Source of the DNA: an uncultured Oscillospiraceae bacterium
GTDB lineage: Bacteria > Bacillota > Clostridia > Oscillospirales > Acutalibacteraceae
DNA length: 49,841 nt
Reading direction: 5' to 3'
NCBI GenBank assembly: GCA_900545625.1
Contig: UQZS01000010.1
Coordinates: 1 to 49,841, forward strand
Shown in pieces: positions 42,354 through 49,841 of the stretch (within the stretch, counting starts at the first letter, position 1; every line of letters begins with the position of its first letter). The position numbers and the translations under genes are program-made. The notes under the pieces are model-generated. The model was not told where the DNA came from, did not search any database, and saw nothing but the letters and a program-made list of their open reading frames with translations.

Positions 42354-43286
42354 ATGACCAACGTATTCATCGACGGTGCGCAGGGCACGACGGGCTTAAA
42401 GATTTTTGACCGCCTCAAAGCGCGCACCGATATTACCCTCATTACCCTGCCCGAAGAGTGCCGCAAGGACGTTTCAGCGCGCAAAGAAGCGTTAAACGCC
42501 GCAGACATCGCGTTTTTGTGCCTGCCGGATGCGGCGGCGCGCGAAGCGGTCGGGCTGATTGAAAATGAAAAAACCGTGGTGCTCGACACCTCCACCGCCC
42601 ACCGCACCGAAGCGGACTGGGCTTACGGCTTCCCGGAGCTTTCGAAGGATTTGGAACAAAAGCTGCTTTCCTCCAACCGCATTGCCGTGCCGGGCTGTTA
42701 CGCGAGCGGCTTTATCGCGCTTGTAAAGCCCTTGGTGGACGCAGGGATGCTCCCCGCGGACTTCGGTTTTACCTGCCACGCCATGTCCGGCTACAGCGGC
42801 GCGGGCAAAAAAGGCATCGCACAGTATGAATCGCCGGAACACGACCCGCTTTTAGATGCGCCGCGCGAATATGCATTAACCCAAGAGCACAAGCACTTAA
42901 AGGAAATGCGCATCATTTCGGGGCTTTCGGTCACACCTATCTTCTGCCCGTACATCTGCGACTATTTCAGCGGGATGCTCGTGACCGTGCCGCTTTTTGC
43001 AAAGGATTTGCAGAGTGGCGCGACTGCCGACGACATCTGCGCGCTTTACAAATCGCTTTACCATACGCCCATCGTTTCGTACAAGGACGCGCCCGACGAA
43101 GCGGGCTTCCTCTCGGCTTCGGCGTTTGAGGGGCTTGACCGCATGGAAATTTCGGTGCTCGGCAACGGCGAACGCATTTTGCTTGTCGCGCGTTACGACA
43201 ATCTCGGCAAAGGCGCTTCGGGCGCGGCGCTCGAGTGCATGAACCTGAAAATGGGGCTTGCCCCCGAATACGGTTTGGAGCTGTAG
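42354..43286 (+). CDS. argC: N-acetyl-gamma-glutamyl-phosphate reductase, short type
   Basis: Reduces N-acetylglutamyl phosphate to the semialdehyde with NADPH. The 310 residues match the shorter type 2 ArgC (the form near 310 rather than 345). The nucleotide-binding start is VFIDGAQGTTG, and the active cysteine is Cys115 in VPGCYASG. It begins 20 bases after the transglutaminase-like gene; no ARG box is visible there. It starts the C-J-B-D-F series. Confidence 0.92.
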   Translation: MTNVFIDGAQGTTGLKIFDRLKARTDITLITLPEECRKDVSARKEALNAADIAFLCLPDAAAREAVGLIENEKTVVLDTSTAHRTEADWAYGFPELSKDLEQKLLSSNRIAVPGCYASGFIALVKPLVDAGMLPADFGFTCHAMSGYSGAGKKGIAQYESPEHDPLLDAPREYALTQEHKHLKEMRIISGLSVTPIFCPYICDYFSGMLVTVPLFAKDLQSGATADDICALYKSLYHTPIVSYKDAPDEAGFLSASAFEGLDRMEISVLGNGERILLVARYDNLGKGASGAALECMNLKMGLAPEYGLEL

Positions 43287-43985
43287 ATGTACGCGCATAA
43301 GCGGGAGAAAAAGCCCCGCCAGATGTCCGAATCCCTCCTCGTGGGGCTGTTGCTCGCCTTTTCCGGCGGGCTGATGGATGCGTATACCTATGTTTTGCGC
43401 GATCATGTTTTTGCGAACGCGCAGACGGGCAACATCATTTTGTTTGCCATTTCCCTGTTTGAGGGCAGCGCCCCGGCGGCTGTGCGCTATCTCCTGCCGA
43501 TTTTGTCGTTCACGCTCGGCGTGCTTTCGGCGCAGGGGGTGCGGCTGCGCTTCGGCCAGGCAAGATTCCACTGGCGGCAGGGGATGCTGCTTGTAGAAAT
43601 CCTCCTCCTGCTTGTCGTAGCGTTCATCCCGACGGCGTACAACCTCCCTGCAAACTGTCTGGTGTCGCTTGCCTGCGGCATCCAGACGCAGAGCTTTCAA
43701 AAAATTCAGGGCAACGCGCTCGCCACGACGATGTGCGTCGGCAATTTGCGCACGGCAACGGGCTACCTTTGCAGCGCGGTGCATTTGAAAGACCGGGAAC
43801 TTTTGAAACGCGCAGGGCTTTATTACGGCATTATCGCCGTGTTCGCCCTCGGCGCGGTGTGCGGGAATTTCTTAGTGCGCGCGGTCGGGCAATATGCGAT
43901 TTTCTTAAGCGTGCTGCTGCTTTGTGCGGCGTTTGCGCTTTTGTTTATACGAAAAACGGACAAGGAAGAGAAGGAGAATCCATGA
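43287..43985 (+). CDS. YoaK/DUF1275 family membrane protein
   Basis: A 232-residue membrane protein with about six helices. The motif SGGLMDAYTY near the N-terminus and NAQTGNI identify DUF1275. Members are proposed transporters, without a known substrate. Its ATG follows the argC stop directly and its stop overlaps the argJ ATG by four bases, so it is made with the arginine enzymes. This could be a passenger or an export/import step tied to the pathway. Confidence 0.87.
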   Translation: MYAHKREKKPRQMSESLLVGLLLAFSGGLMDAYTYVLRDHVFANAQTGNIILFAISLFEGSAPAAVRYLLPILSFTLGVLSAQGVRLRFGQARFHWRQGMLLVEILLLLVVAFIPTAYNLPANCLVSLACGIQTQSFQKIQGNALATTMCVGNLRTATGYLCSAVHLKDRELLKRAGLYYGIIAVFALGAVCGNFLVRAVGQYAIFLSVLLLCAAFALLFIRKTDKEEKENP

Positions 43986-45211
43986 GCTTTTCTATCAAGG
44001 TCGATGTAAACGGCGGGGTCACCTCGCCGCAAGGGTTTGTCGCGAACGGCATCCACTGCGGTATCCGCAAGAATAAAGAGAAAAAAGATTTGATGCTGCT
44101 TGTGTCCGACACGCTTTGCGACGCGGCGGCGGTCTATACGCAGAATCTCGTCTGCGGCGCGCCCATCACGGTCACGCGCGAGCACCTGAAAGACGGCAAA
44201 GCGCGCGCGGTCATCTGCAACAGCGGCATCGCCAATACCTGCAATGCGGACGGCGTGGAAAAGGCGAATGCCATGTGCGACCTCACATCACGCTTTACGG
44301 GTATCCCCGCAGATGACGTCATCGTTGCGTCTACGGGCGTGATCGGGCAGCCCATTGACCTTACACCGATCGAAAACGGGATGCAGACGCTCGCAGACGG
44401 GCTTTCCGCAGACGGCGCGGACGCGGCGGCGCAGGCGATCATGACGACCGATACCGTGCAGAAAAGCGTGTCGGTGCAGTTTGAACTGGACGGCAGGCCC
44501 TGCACGATTGGCGCGATGGCGAAGGGCAGCGGCATGATCCACCCGAATATGGCGACCATGCTTTCGTTTATCACGACCGACGCGAACATCACGCCCGAAA
44601 TGCTGCAAGCGGCGCTCAACTGGTGCGTGCACCGCAGCTTCAATATGCTCTCTGTGGACGGCGACACCTCCACGAACGATACCGTGGCGGTGCTTGCAAA
44701 CGGGCACTGCGGCAACGCGCGCATTGACACGCAAAACGAGGATTACGCCAAATTTTGCCGCGCGCTTTTTAAGGTCTGCAATTATATGGTGCGCATGCTT
44801 GCGAAAGACGGCGAGGGCGCGACGAAGCTGGTGCTGTGTGAGGTGCAAAACGCGCCCGACGAGGAGACGGCGCGCATCTGCGCAAAATCCGTCATCCGTT
44901 CGCCGCTTGTAAAGACCGCCATGTTCGGCGCAGACGCGAACTGGGGCAGGGTGCTTTGCGCGCTGGGCTATGCGGGCGCGCAGATTGACGTTTCCAAGAT
45001 CGACGTGCGCTTTTCGTCCGCAAAAGGCGACATCACGGTTTGTGAAAACGGCGCGGGCACGCCGTTCTCCGAAGAAAAGGCAAAAGAGATTTTACTTGCC
45101 GACGAGATTACCATTCTTGTGGACTTGAAAGACGGCGAAGCGGAGGCCACGGCGTACGGCTGTGATCTCACATATGATTACGTTAAGATCAACGGGGATT
45201 ATCGTACTTGA
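43982..45211 (+). CDS. argJ: Bifunctional glutamate N-acetyltransferase/ornithine acetyltransferase
   Basis: Transfers acetyl from N-acetylornithine to glutamate and so closes the acetyl cycle; many also accept acetyl-CoA. The 409 residues include the self-cleavage site in KGSGMIHPNMATML, with Thr192 as the new N-terminal nucleophile of the beta chain. It overlaps the DUF1275 gene by ATGA. Its presence means that argA and argE may not be needed. Confidence 0.95.
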   Translation: MSFSIKVDVNGGVTSPQGFVANGIHCGIRKNKEKKDLMLLVSDTLCDAAAVYTQNLVCGAPITVTREHLKDGKARAVICNSGIANTCNADGVEKANAMCDLTSRFTGIPADDVIVASTGVIGQPIDLTPIENGMQTLADGLSADGADAAAQAIMTTDTVQKSVSVQFELDGRPCTIGAMAKGSGMIHPNMATMLSFITTDANITPEMLQAALNWCVHRSFNMLSVDGDTSTNDTVAVLANGHCGNARIDTQNEDYAKFCRALFKVCNYMVRMLAKDGEGATKLVLCEVQNAPDEETARICAKSVIRSPLVKTAMFGADANWGRVLCALGYAGAQIDVSKIDVRFSSAKGDITVCENGAGTPFSEEKAKEILLADEITILVDLKDGEAEATAYGCDLTYDYVKINGDYRT

Positions 45212-45249
45212 TTTTCAATCGTGGCACAGCTTGCCGAAAGTAAGGCGCA

Positions 45250-45440
45250 TCTAAAAATTTTCGTCCACCTTTTATAAAAGGTGGCGGGGTCGAGGGGCAG
45301 CGTCCCTCGTCGCGTCCCGCAGGACGCGAAATCCTTTTTTTGTAGAAAAGCGCAGGAGAGAAAGTCAAATCGTCCTGCGGACGGTTTGACGCGGAGAACC
45401 CTCGCCGGGGGTTCTCCGATGCGGCGATTTACGCCGCATT
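45250..45440. repeat. Hairpin-rich intergenic stretch with dispersed repeat family B, copy 2
   Basis: The 45290-45400 part is an inverted, diverged copy of 20391-20500. Flanking hairpins include CCACCTTTT-AT-AAAAGGTGG, CGAGGG-CCCTCG, GGAGAACC-GGTTCTCC and ATGCGGCG-CGCCGCAT. There is no gene between 45212 and 45499. It lies inside the arg operon, between argJ and argB. Confidence 0.7.
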
Positions 45441-45499
45441 TGCTGAAAAATAAACCATTTCCGCAAGGAAAGAAAGAAAACGGCAATACGGAGGCCTTT

Positions 45500-46369
45500 A
45501 TGGACATTTCGAAGATTTCTCACGCGGATCGTTCCGAGGTGCTGGTGCAGGCGCTGCCCTATATCCAGACCTACAACGGCAAAACCGTGGTAATCAAATA
45601 CGGCGGCAACGCTATGGTCAATGAAGAATTGCAGGATGCGGTCATGACCGACATTGTACTGCTGCGCTCGGTGGGCGTGCATGTGGTGCTCGTCCACGGC
45701 GGCGGGCCCGAAATTTCGGAAATGCTGAAAAAGATCGGCAAGGAGAGCCGCTTTGTCGGCGGGCTGCGCTATACGGACGAAGAGACGATGGACGTGGTGC
45801 AAATGGTGCTTGCGGGCAAGGTCAACAAGCACCTTGTGCAGCTCCTGACGCTGCACGGCGGTAAGGCGGCAGGGCTTTGCGGGCTTGACGGCGACCTTCT
45901 GCAGGCGGTGCGGCACACAACGGACGGCGACATCGGCTTTGTCGGCGATATCGACCGCGTGAACACCGGCATTTTGACCGATATGCTTGAGGGCGGCTAC
46001 ATCCCCGTGGTGTCCTCCGTGGCGGGCGGCGAAAACGGTGCGGTCTACAATATCAATGCCGATACGGCGGCGGCGCAGATCGCTGCGTGCCTGCACGCGG
46101 AAAAGCTGCTTTTGATGACCGACATCCCGGGGCTGCTGCGCGACAAGGATGACCCCTCGACCCTCATCCCCGAGGTCAAGGTGTCCGAGATCCCCGCGCT
46201 CAAAGCGCAGGGTATCATTTCGGGCGGCATGATCCCGAAGATCGATTGCTGCGTCGAGGCGGTGCGCCGCGGGGTGAAGCACACAAATATCATCGACGGC
46301 CGTGTGCCGCACGCGATTTTAATGGAGCTGTTCTCCGATGCGGGCTTCGGCACCATGTTTTCAGCGTAA
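45500..46369 (+). CDS. argB: Acetylglutamate kinase
   Basis: Phosphorylates N-acetylglutamate, the committed and usually arginine-inhibited step. The 289 residues include KYGGNAM, VLVHGGGPEI, FVGGLRYTD and the C-terminal IIDGRVPHAIL, all typical. An extended N-terminal helix before the kinase core is seen in the arginine-sensitive hexameric form, so feedback inhibition is likely. GGAGG precedes the ATG at 45500; the frame is open upstream through the repeat, but that is not believable coding sequence. Confidence 0.95.
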   Translation: MDISKISHADRSEVLVQALPYIQTYNGKTVVIKYGGNAMVNEELQDAVMTDIVLLRSVGVHVVLVHGGGPEISEMLKKIGKESRFVGGLRYTDEETMDVVQMVLAGKVNKHLVQLLTLHGGKAAGLCGLDGDLLQAVRHTTDGDIGFVGDIDRVNTGILTDMLEGGYIPVVSSVAGGENGAVYNINADTAAAQIAACLHAEKLLLMTDIPGLLRDKDDPSTLIPEVKVSEIPALKAQGIISGGMIPKIDCCVEAVRRGVKHTNIIDGRVPHAILMELFSDAGFGTMFSA

Positions 46370-46384
46370 AGAGAGATGAGTCCT

Positions 46385-47560
46385 ATGACCTTTGAAGAGA
46401 TCAAACAAACCGCAGACACCTATTTGATGCCGACTTACGCACATTTCCCTGTCGCGCTCGAGCGCGGCGAAAACGCGACGTATTATGACGTTGACGGTAA
46501 GCCGTATATTGACTTTACCGCAGGTATCGGCGTCAATATTTTCGGCACGAATGACGAAAAATGGAAATCGGCTGTTAAAGCACAGCTCGACAAGCTCCAG
46601 CATACGTCGAATCTGTATTATAACGAGACCGTAGCACGCGCGGCAAAACTGCTTTGTGAGAAATCGGGCTTTTCTAAGGTGCTGTTCTGCAATTCCGGCG
46701 CGGAGGCGAACGAGTGCGCTATCAAACTCGCACGCAAATACAGCTTTGACCGCTTCGGTGAGGGGCGCAGCACCATCGTGAGCCTGCAAAACTCCTTCCA
46801 CGGGCGCACCATCGCGACCATCACTGCCACGGGGCAGGCGCATTACCATGAATATTTCATGCCGTTTTTACAGGGCTTCCGCTATGCGGATGCGGGCAAA
46901 ATCGAGCAGTTGGAAGAACTGGTCTCCGACGGCACGGTCTGTGCCGTGCTTTTGGAGGTCATTCAAGGGGAGGGCGGTGTTGTGCCGCTTCCCGACGAAT
47001 ATTTGCGTGCCGTGCGCGAAGTGTGCGACCGGCACGACCTGCTTTTGATGATCGACGAGGTGCAGACGGGCATCGGCAGGACAGGCAGCCTGTTTGCGTT
47101 CCAAAACGCAGGGATCACGCCCGACGTTGTCACCTGTGCAAAGGGCATCGGCGGGGGACTGCCGATGGGGGCGTGCCTTTGCACCGAAAAGCTTGGCAAC
47201 ACTCTCACTGCAGGGACGCACGGCACGACGTTCGGCGGCAATCCCGTTGCCTGCGCCGGGTCAATCGAGATCCTGAACCGTCTGAATGATGCTTTTTTGC
47301 AGACCGTGCGCGAAAAAGGGGATTATATCCGCGAAAAGGTTTCAACCTTTACAGGCGTAAAGTCCGTACACGGCGCGGGTCTGATGCTCGGCATCGACCT
47401 GACCGAGAAAAAAGCCGGCGAAGTGGCAGCGCGCTGCTGCGAAAAAGGACTTTTGATCCTGACTGCCAAAGCGGCGCTGCGCATGCTGCCGCCGCTGACC
47501 ATCACCTGTGACGAGATCGATAAGGGACTCGGCATTCTTGCCGACGTACTTTCCGAATAA
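46385..47560 (+). CDS. argD: Acetylornithine aminotransferase
   Basis: A PLP transaminase making N-acetylornithine from the semialdehyde and glutamate. The 391 residues include FCNSGAEANE, SFHGRT, LLMIDEVQTGIGRTG and the PLP lysine in CAKGIGGG. I chose the ATG at 46385 because AGAGAG is better spaced there; the ATG at 46376, which adds three residues, has the purine stretch directly against it. It follows argB by 15 bases. Confidence 0.94.
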   Translation: MTFEEIKQTADTYLMPTYAHFPVALERGENATYYDVDGKPYIDFTAGIGVNIFGTNDEKWKSAVKAQLDKLQHTSNLYYNETVARAAKLLCEKSGFSKVLFCNSGAEANECAIKLARKYSFDRFGEGRSTIVSLQNSFHGRTIATITATGQAHYHEYFMPFLQGFRYADAGKIEQLEELVSDGTVCAVLLEVIQGEGGVVPLPDEYLRAVREVCDRHDLLLMIDEVQTGIGRTGSLFAFQNAGITPDVVTCAKGIGGGLPMGACLCTEKLGNTLTAGTHGTTFGGNPVACAGSIEILNRLNDAFLQTVREKGDYIREKVSTFTGVKSVHGAGLMLGIDLTEKKAGEVAARCCEKGLLILTAKAALRMLPPLTITCDEIDKGLGILADVLSE

Positions 47561-47573
47561 AGGAGAAAAGTAT

Positions 47574-48482
47574 ATGAAACATCTGTTGAGCCTGCTGACC
47601 ACCACCCCGCAGGAGATCGAGGATTTTTTGAACCTCGCCGACCAGCTCAAGTACGAAAACAAACACGGCATCGCCCACCACCGCTTAAAAGGGCAGACGC
47701 TCGGGATGATCTTTCAGAAATCATCCACGCGCACGCGCGTTTCGTTTGAAACGGGCATGTACCAGCTCGGCGGGCAGGCGCTGTTTTTGTCGAGCCGCGA
47801 TCTGCAGATCGGCCGCGGCGAGCCGATCGAGGACACCGCGCGCGTGCTTTCGCGTTACCTCGACGGCATTATGATCCGCACATTCGCGCAAAGCGAGGTG
47901 GAGGCGCTCGCGAAATACGGCAGCATCCCGATCATCAACGGGCTGACGGATTTCTGCCACCCCTGCCAGGTGCTCGCAGACCTTTTGACCGTCCGCGAGC
48001 ATAAAGGGCATCTCGACGGGCTTAAAATGTGCTACATCGGCGACGGCAACAACATGGCGAACTCCCTGATCGTCGGCGGCTTGAAAACGGGGATGCGCGT
48101 TTCCGTCGCGTGCCCCGAGGGGTACGACCCCGACAAACAGGTTTTGGATTTTGCAAAAGCCTATCAAGGCTTCCAGCTTTACAGAGACCCCATGCAGGCG
48201 GCAGCCGGCGCGGACGTGATCTTCACCGACGTTTGGGCGTCCATGGGGCAGGAGGACGAGGCCGCCGCACGCCGCAAGGTGTTTGAGGGCGTGTATCAGG
48301 TCAATAAAAAGCTGCTTTCCGCCGCGAACAGCGGCTGCATGGTGCAGCACTGTCTGCCTGCGCACCGCGGCGAGGAGATCACCGCCGATGTGTTTGAAGC
48401 GCACGCCGATGAGATCTTCGACGAGGCGGAAAACCGTCTGCACGCGCAAAAGGCGGTCATGGTCACGCTCATGGAGCGGTAA
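47574..48482 (+). CDS. argF: Ornithine carbamoyltransferase
   Basis: Makes citrulline from ornithine and carbamoyl phosphate. The 302 residues include the carbamoyl-phosphate motif KSSTRTR (49-55), HPCQVLAD, and HCLPAHRGEE near residue 265 for ornithine. The anabolic role follows from context; there is no arcA or arcC nearby. AGGAGA precedes the ATG, 13 bases after argD. Carbamoyl phosphate synthase genes are not in the window. Confidence 0.95.
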   Translation: MKHLLSLLTTTPQEIEDFLNLADQLKYENKHGIAHHRLKGQTLGMIFQKSSTRTRVSFETGMYQLGGQALFLSSRDLQIGRGEPIEDTARVLSRYLDGIMIRTFAQSEVEALAKYGSIPIINGLTDFCHPCQVLADLLTVREHKGHLDGLKMCYIGDGNNMANSLIVGGLKTGMRVSVACPEGYDPDKQVLDFAKAYQGFQLYRDPMQAAAGADVIFTDVWASMGQEDEAAARRKVFEGVYQVNKKLLSAANSGCMVQHCLPAHRGEEITADVFEAHADEIFDEAENRLHAQKAVMVTLMER

Positions 48483-48492
48483 GAAAGTCCAT

Positions 48493-49290
48493 ATGAAAAT
48501 GCAGTTTTCGGACGTCGACCACGGCAAAGCGTTCGACTGGGGCGAAACGTCCGCGGAATATGCGCAGTACCGCGATATTTACCCGCCCGTGTTTTATAAG
48601 CGTGCGTTTTTAGACGCAGGCTTAGGCGTTGCGGGGCAGACCTGCCTTGACCTCGGCACGGGGACGGGCGTCCTGCCGCGCGCCATGGCGTCGCACGGCG
48701 CAAAATGGTACGGTGCGGATATTACGGAACAACAGATCGTGTTCGCACGTGCGCTTTCCGAAAAGCAGGGGCTTTCGATCGAATTTTCCGTCGCGCCTAC
48801 CGAAGATACGGGCTTTTCCGGCGGCATGTTCGATGTCGTCACCGCCTGCCAGTGCTTTGGGTATTTCGACAAAAGCCGCGCCTTGCCGGAGATTTTCCGT
48901 ATCCTAAAGCCGCATGGGCATTTCCTGGTTTTGTATATGGCGTGGCTGCCGCAGGAAAGCGAGATCGCCCGAAAAAGCGAAGCGCTTGTGCTGCAATTCA
49001 ACCCCGATTGGAGCGGCGGCGGATTTCAGCGCAAAACGGAAACGCCGCCCGTGTGGGCGAAGCCGTTTTTCGACTGCGTGCGCTGTGAAAGTTTTGCGGC
49101 GGACGTTCCCTTTACCCGTGAAACGTGGGACGGGCGCATGTACGCCTGCCGCGGTATCGGCGCCGCATCGCTGCCCGAAGCGAAGAAAGCAGAATTTCGC
49201 AAAGCGCATCGGGAAATGCTGCAAGCGTTCCCGGAGGCCTTTACCGTCCCGCACTGGATCTCCATATTGGATTTTGTGAAAAAAGCATGA
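48493..49290 (+). CDS. Class I SAM-dependent methyltransferase
   Basis: A 265-residue Rossmann-fold methyltransferase with the SAM motif LDLGTGTGVLPRAM (about 52-65), a second acidic position at YGADITEQQ, and TACQCFGYFD as the motif IV region. The long C-terminal part suggests a small-molecule substrate, which I cannot name. It follows argF by ten bases and shares its transcript up to the next terminator, so it is an appended gene of the arginine operon. Confidence 0.82.
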   Translation: MKMQFSDVDHGKAFDWGETSAEYAQYRDIYPPVFYKRAFLDAGLGVAGQTCLDLGTGTGVLPRAMASHGAKWYGADITEQQIVFARALSEKQGLSIEFSVAPTEDTGFSGGMFDVVTACQCFGYFDKSRALPEIFRILKPHGHFLVLYMAWLPQESEIARKSEALVLQFNPDWSGGGFQRKTETPPVWAKPFFDCVRCESFAADVPFTRETWDGRMYACRGIGAASLPEAKKAEFRKAHREMLQAFPEAFTVPHWISILDFVKKA

Positions 49291-49296
49291 TACAAA

Positions 49297-49334
49297 AACC
49301 GCCCCGCACGGATTCCCGAGCGGGGCGGTTCGTT
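49297..49334. terminator. Terminator at the end of the arginine operon
   Basis: AACCGCCCCGC (49297-49307) pairs perfectly with GCGGGGCGGTT (49320-49330) around a 12-base loop. The sequence is A-rich before and T-rich after, so it can also stop the convergent minus-strand gene. Confidence 0.87.
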
Positions 49335-49365
49335 ATAAGGTCTGTTGCAGCTGAAGGCGGATCCG

Positions 49366-49841
49366 CTATTCTGCTTTTCGGTCGAAATACCAAAGCATCA
49401 GGCAGGCGAGTGCAGGTGCAAGCAGGGAAAACAGGATATGAAGCCCATTGACCAGCGAGGCAAACAGCACCGCCGAACTCTCCGCCGTCAGAACGGCAAA
49501 CACAAGATTCAAAACATTTTGCGGCAAGAGCAGAATCGTTTGCGCGCCAAGCAGGATCAGCCAAAACCGCAGCGCCGGACGGAACTTTTTATAGGTAATC
49601 AGCCCTGCAACGATGGGAAGCACCAAGCCCAAAAGACCGCTCAACAGCGTCTGGATCCACGGCAGGGCGTTGAAAAGGACAGGGTCGGAAACCAGCCCCC
49701 CGTCGAATCGATAGTTCGTGGCGATCGAGGAAATGGCGGATTGCAAAATACTCGTCAGAAGCATCGTCACGACCGCCATAACATACGGCAAAGCGCGCGA
49801 CTGCGTTTTGGGCGGTACGGGAGGAACGACAGGCGCGGGGG
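49366..49841 (-). CDS. Membrane protein with proline-rich N-terminal region (5' end outside the window)
   Basis: The frame stays open to the window edge, so the start is missing. The visible 158 residues begin with a Pro-rich stretch (PAPVVPPVPPKTQ) and then about four membrane helices separated by short loops, ending FDRKAE. I do not recognise a family. A Pro-rich start before membrane helices is common in small Firmicutes proteins that carry an N-terminal zinc ribbon, but no such ribbon is visible here. Confidence 0.62.
   Translation of the reverse strand, partial: PAPVVPPVPPKTQSRALPYVMAVVTMLLTSILQSAISSIATNYRFDGGLVSDPVLFNALPWIQTLLSGLLGLVLPIVAGLITYKKFRPALRFWLILLGAQTILLLPQNVLNLVFAVLTAESSAVLFASLVNGLHILFSLLAPALACLMLWYFDRKAE

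Noticed and set aside
45281..45499. A 73-codon N-terminal extension of argB
   Set aside because: The extension is encoded by hairpin-rich repeat DNA, whereas the ATG at 45500 has a good ribosome site and matches known ArgB starts.

Overview
The window reads as chromosome of an anaerobic, endospore-forming, Gram-positive bacterium of the class Clostridia, most plausibly an Oscillospirales-type gut commensal. The evidence is: sporulation genes (ypeB fragment, spoVT), an oxygen-sensitive class III ribonucleotide reductase, class B sortases, a Firmicutes-type signal-recognition/ribosome-maturation operon (ylxM-ffh-rpsP-khpA-rimM-trmD), sigma-A type promoters with 16-18 bp spacers, strong AGGAGG ribosome binding sites, and GC-rich coding DNA. 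The species assignment is inference.

Layout. 1-315: start of ypeB on the minus strand. 473-10314: a long plus-strand run. It holds cysteine desulfurase, thiI, pncC, two class B sortases, a large membrane protein that I read as a degenerate CinA fused to a SpoIID domain, galE, lemA and a TPM-domain protein, and it ends at a strong bidirectional terminator. 10394-12361: citrate synthase and a MarR regulator, divergent. 12566-16708: nrdG, nrdD (with a fused C-terminal redoxin) and a TrxB-like reductase; both nrd promoters carry paired NrdR boxes. 16775-20107: a double-kinase protein, a DUF1848 protein and spoVT. 20108-20602: dispersed repeats. 20603-22496: uppP and a Sua5-type threonylcarbamoyl-AMP synthase (minus). 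22669-25584: mutS2 and a lipoprotein. 25700-29327: the SRP/ribosome operon. 29392-32207: a GPH-family sugar symporter and a sulfatase. 32248-34282: padR and a membrane protein (minus). 34628-35670: rpsF-ssb-rpsR. 35710-36986: an IS3-family insertion sequence. 37020-38288: a low-GC XRE regulator and zinc-ribbon membrane protein pair. 38531-49290: arginine biosynthesis (argG, argH, argC, argJ, argB, argD, argF) with three non-arginine genes embedded or appended. 49366-49841: a partial membrane protein (minus).

How the genes work together. ArgJ, B, C, D, F, G and H make arginine from glutamate through the cyclic acetyl pathway, apparently under ArgR control at argG. NrdD/NrdG make dNTPs anaerobically, and the fused redoxin plus adjacent reductase suggest that electrons come from a disulfide relay rather than formate. 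The nifS-thiI pair makes 4-thiouridine in tRNA. The 3-10 kb run looks like an envelope operon.

Most unusual items: (1) the pseudo-CinA/transmembrane/SpoIID protein at 5718-7823; (2) the NrdD-redoxin fusion with its own reductase; (3) a modular, structured repeat family whose inner hairpin changes sequence but keeps pairing; (4) an IS element inserted in the loop of the rpsF-operon terminator; (5) an aminoglycoside-phosphotransferase-like domain fused to a second, protein-kinase-like domain. All functions are inferred from sequence motifs read by eye; no database search was run.
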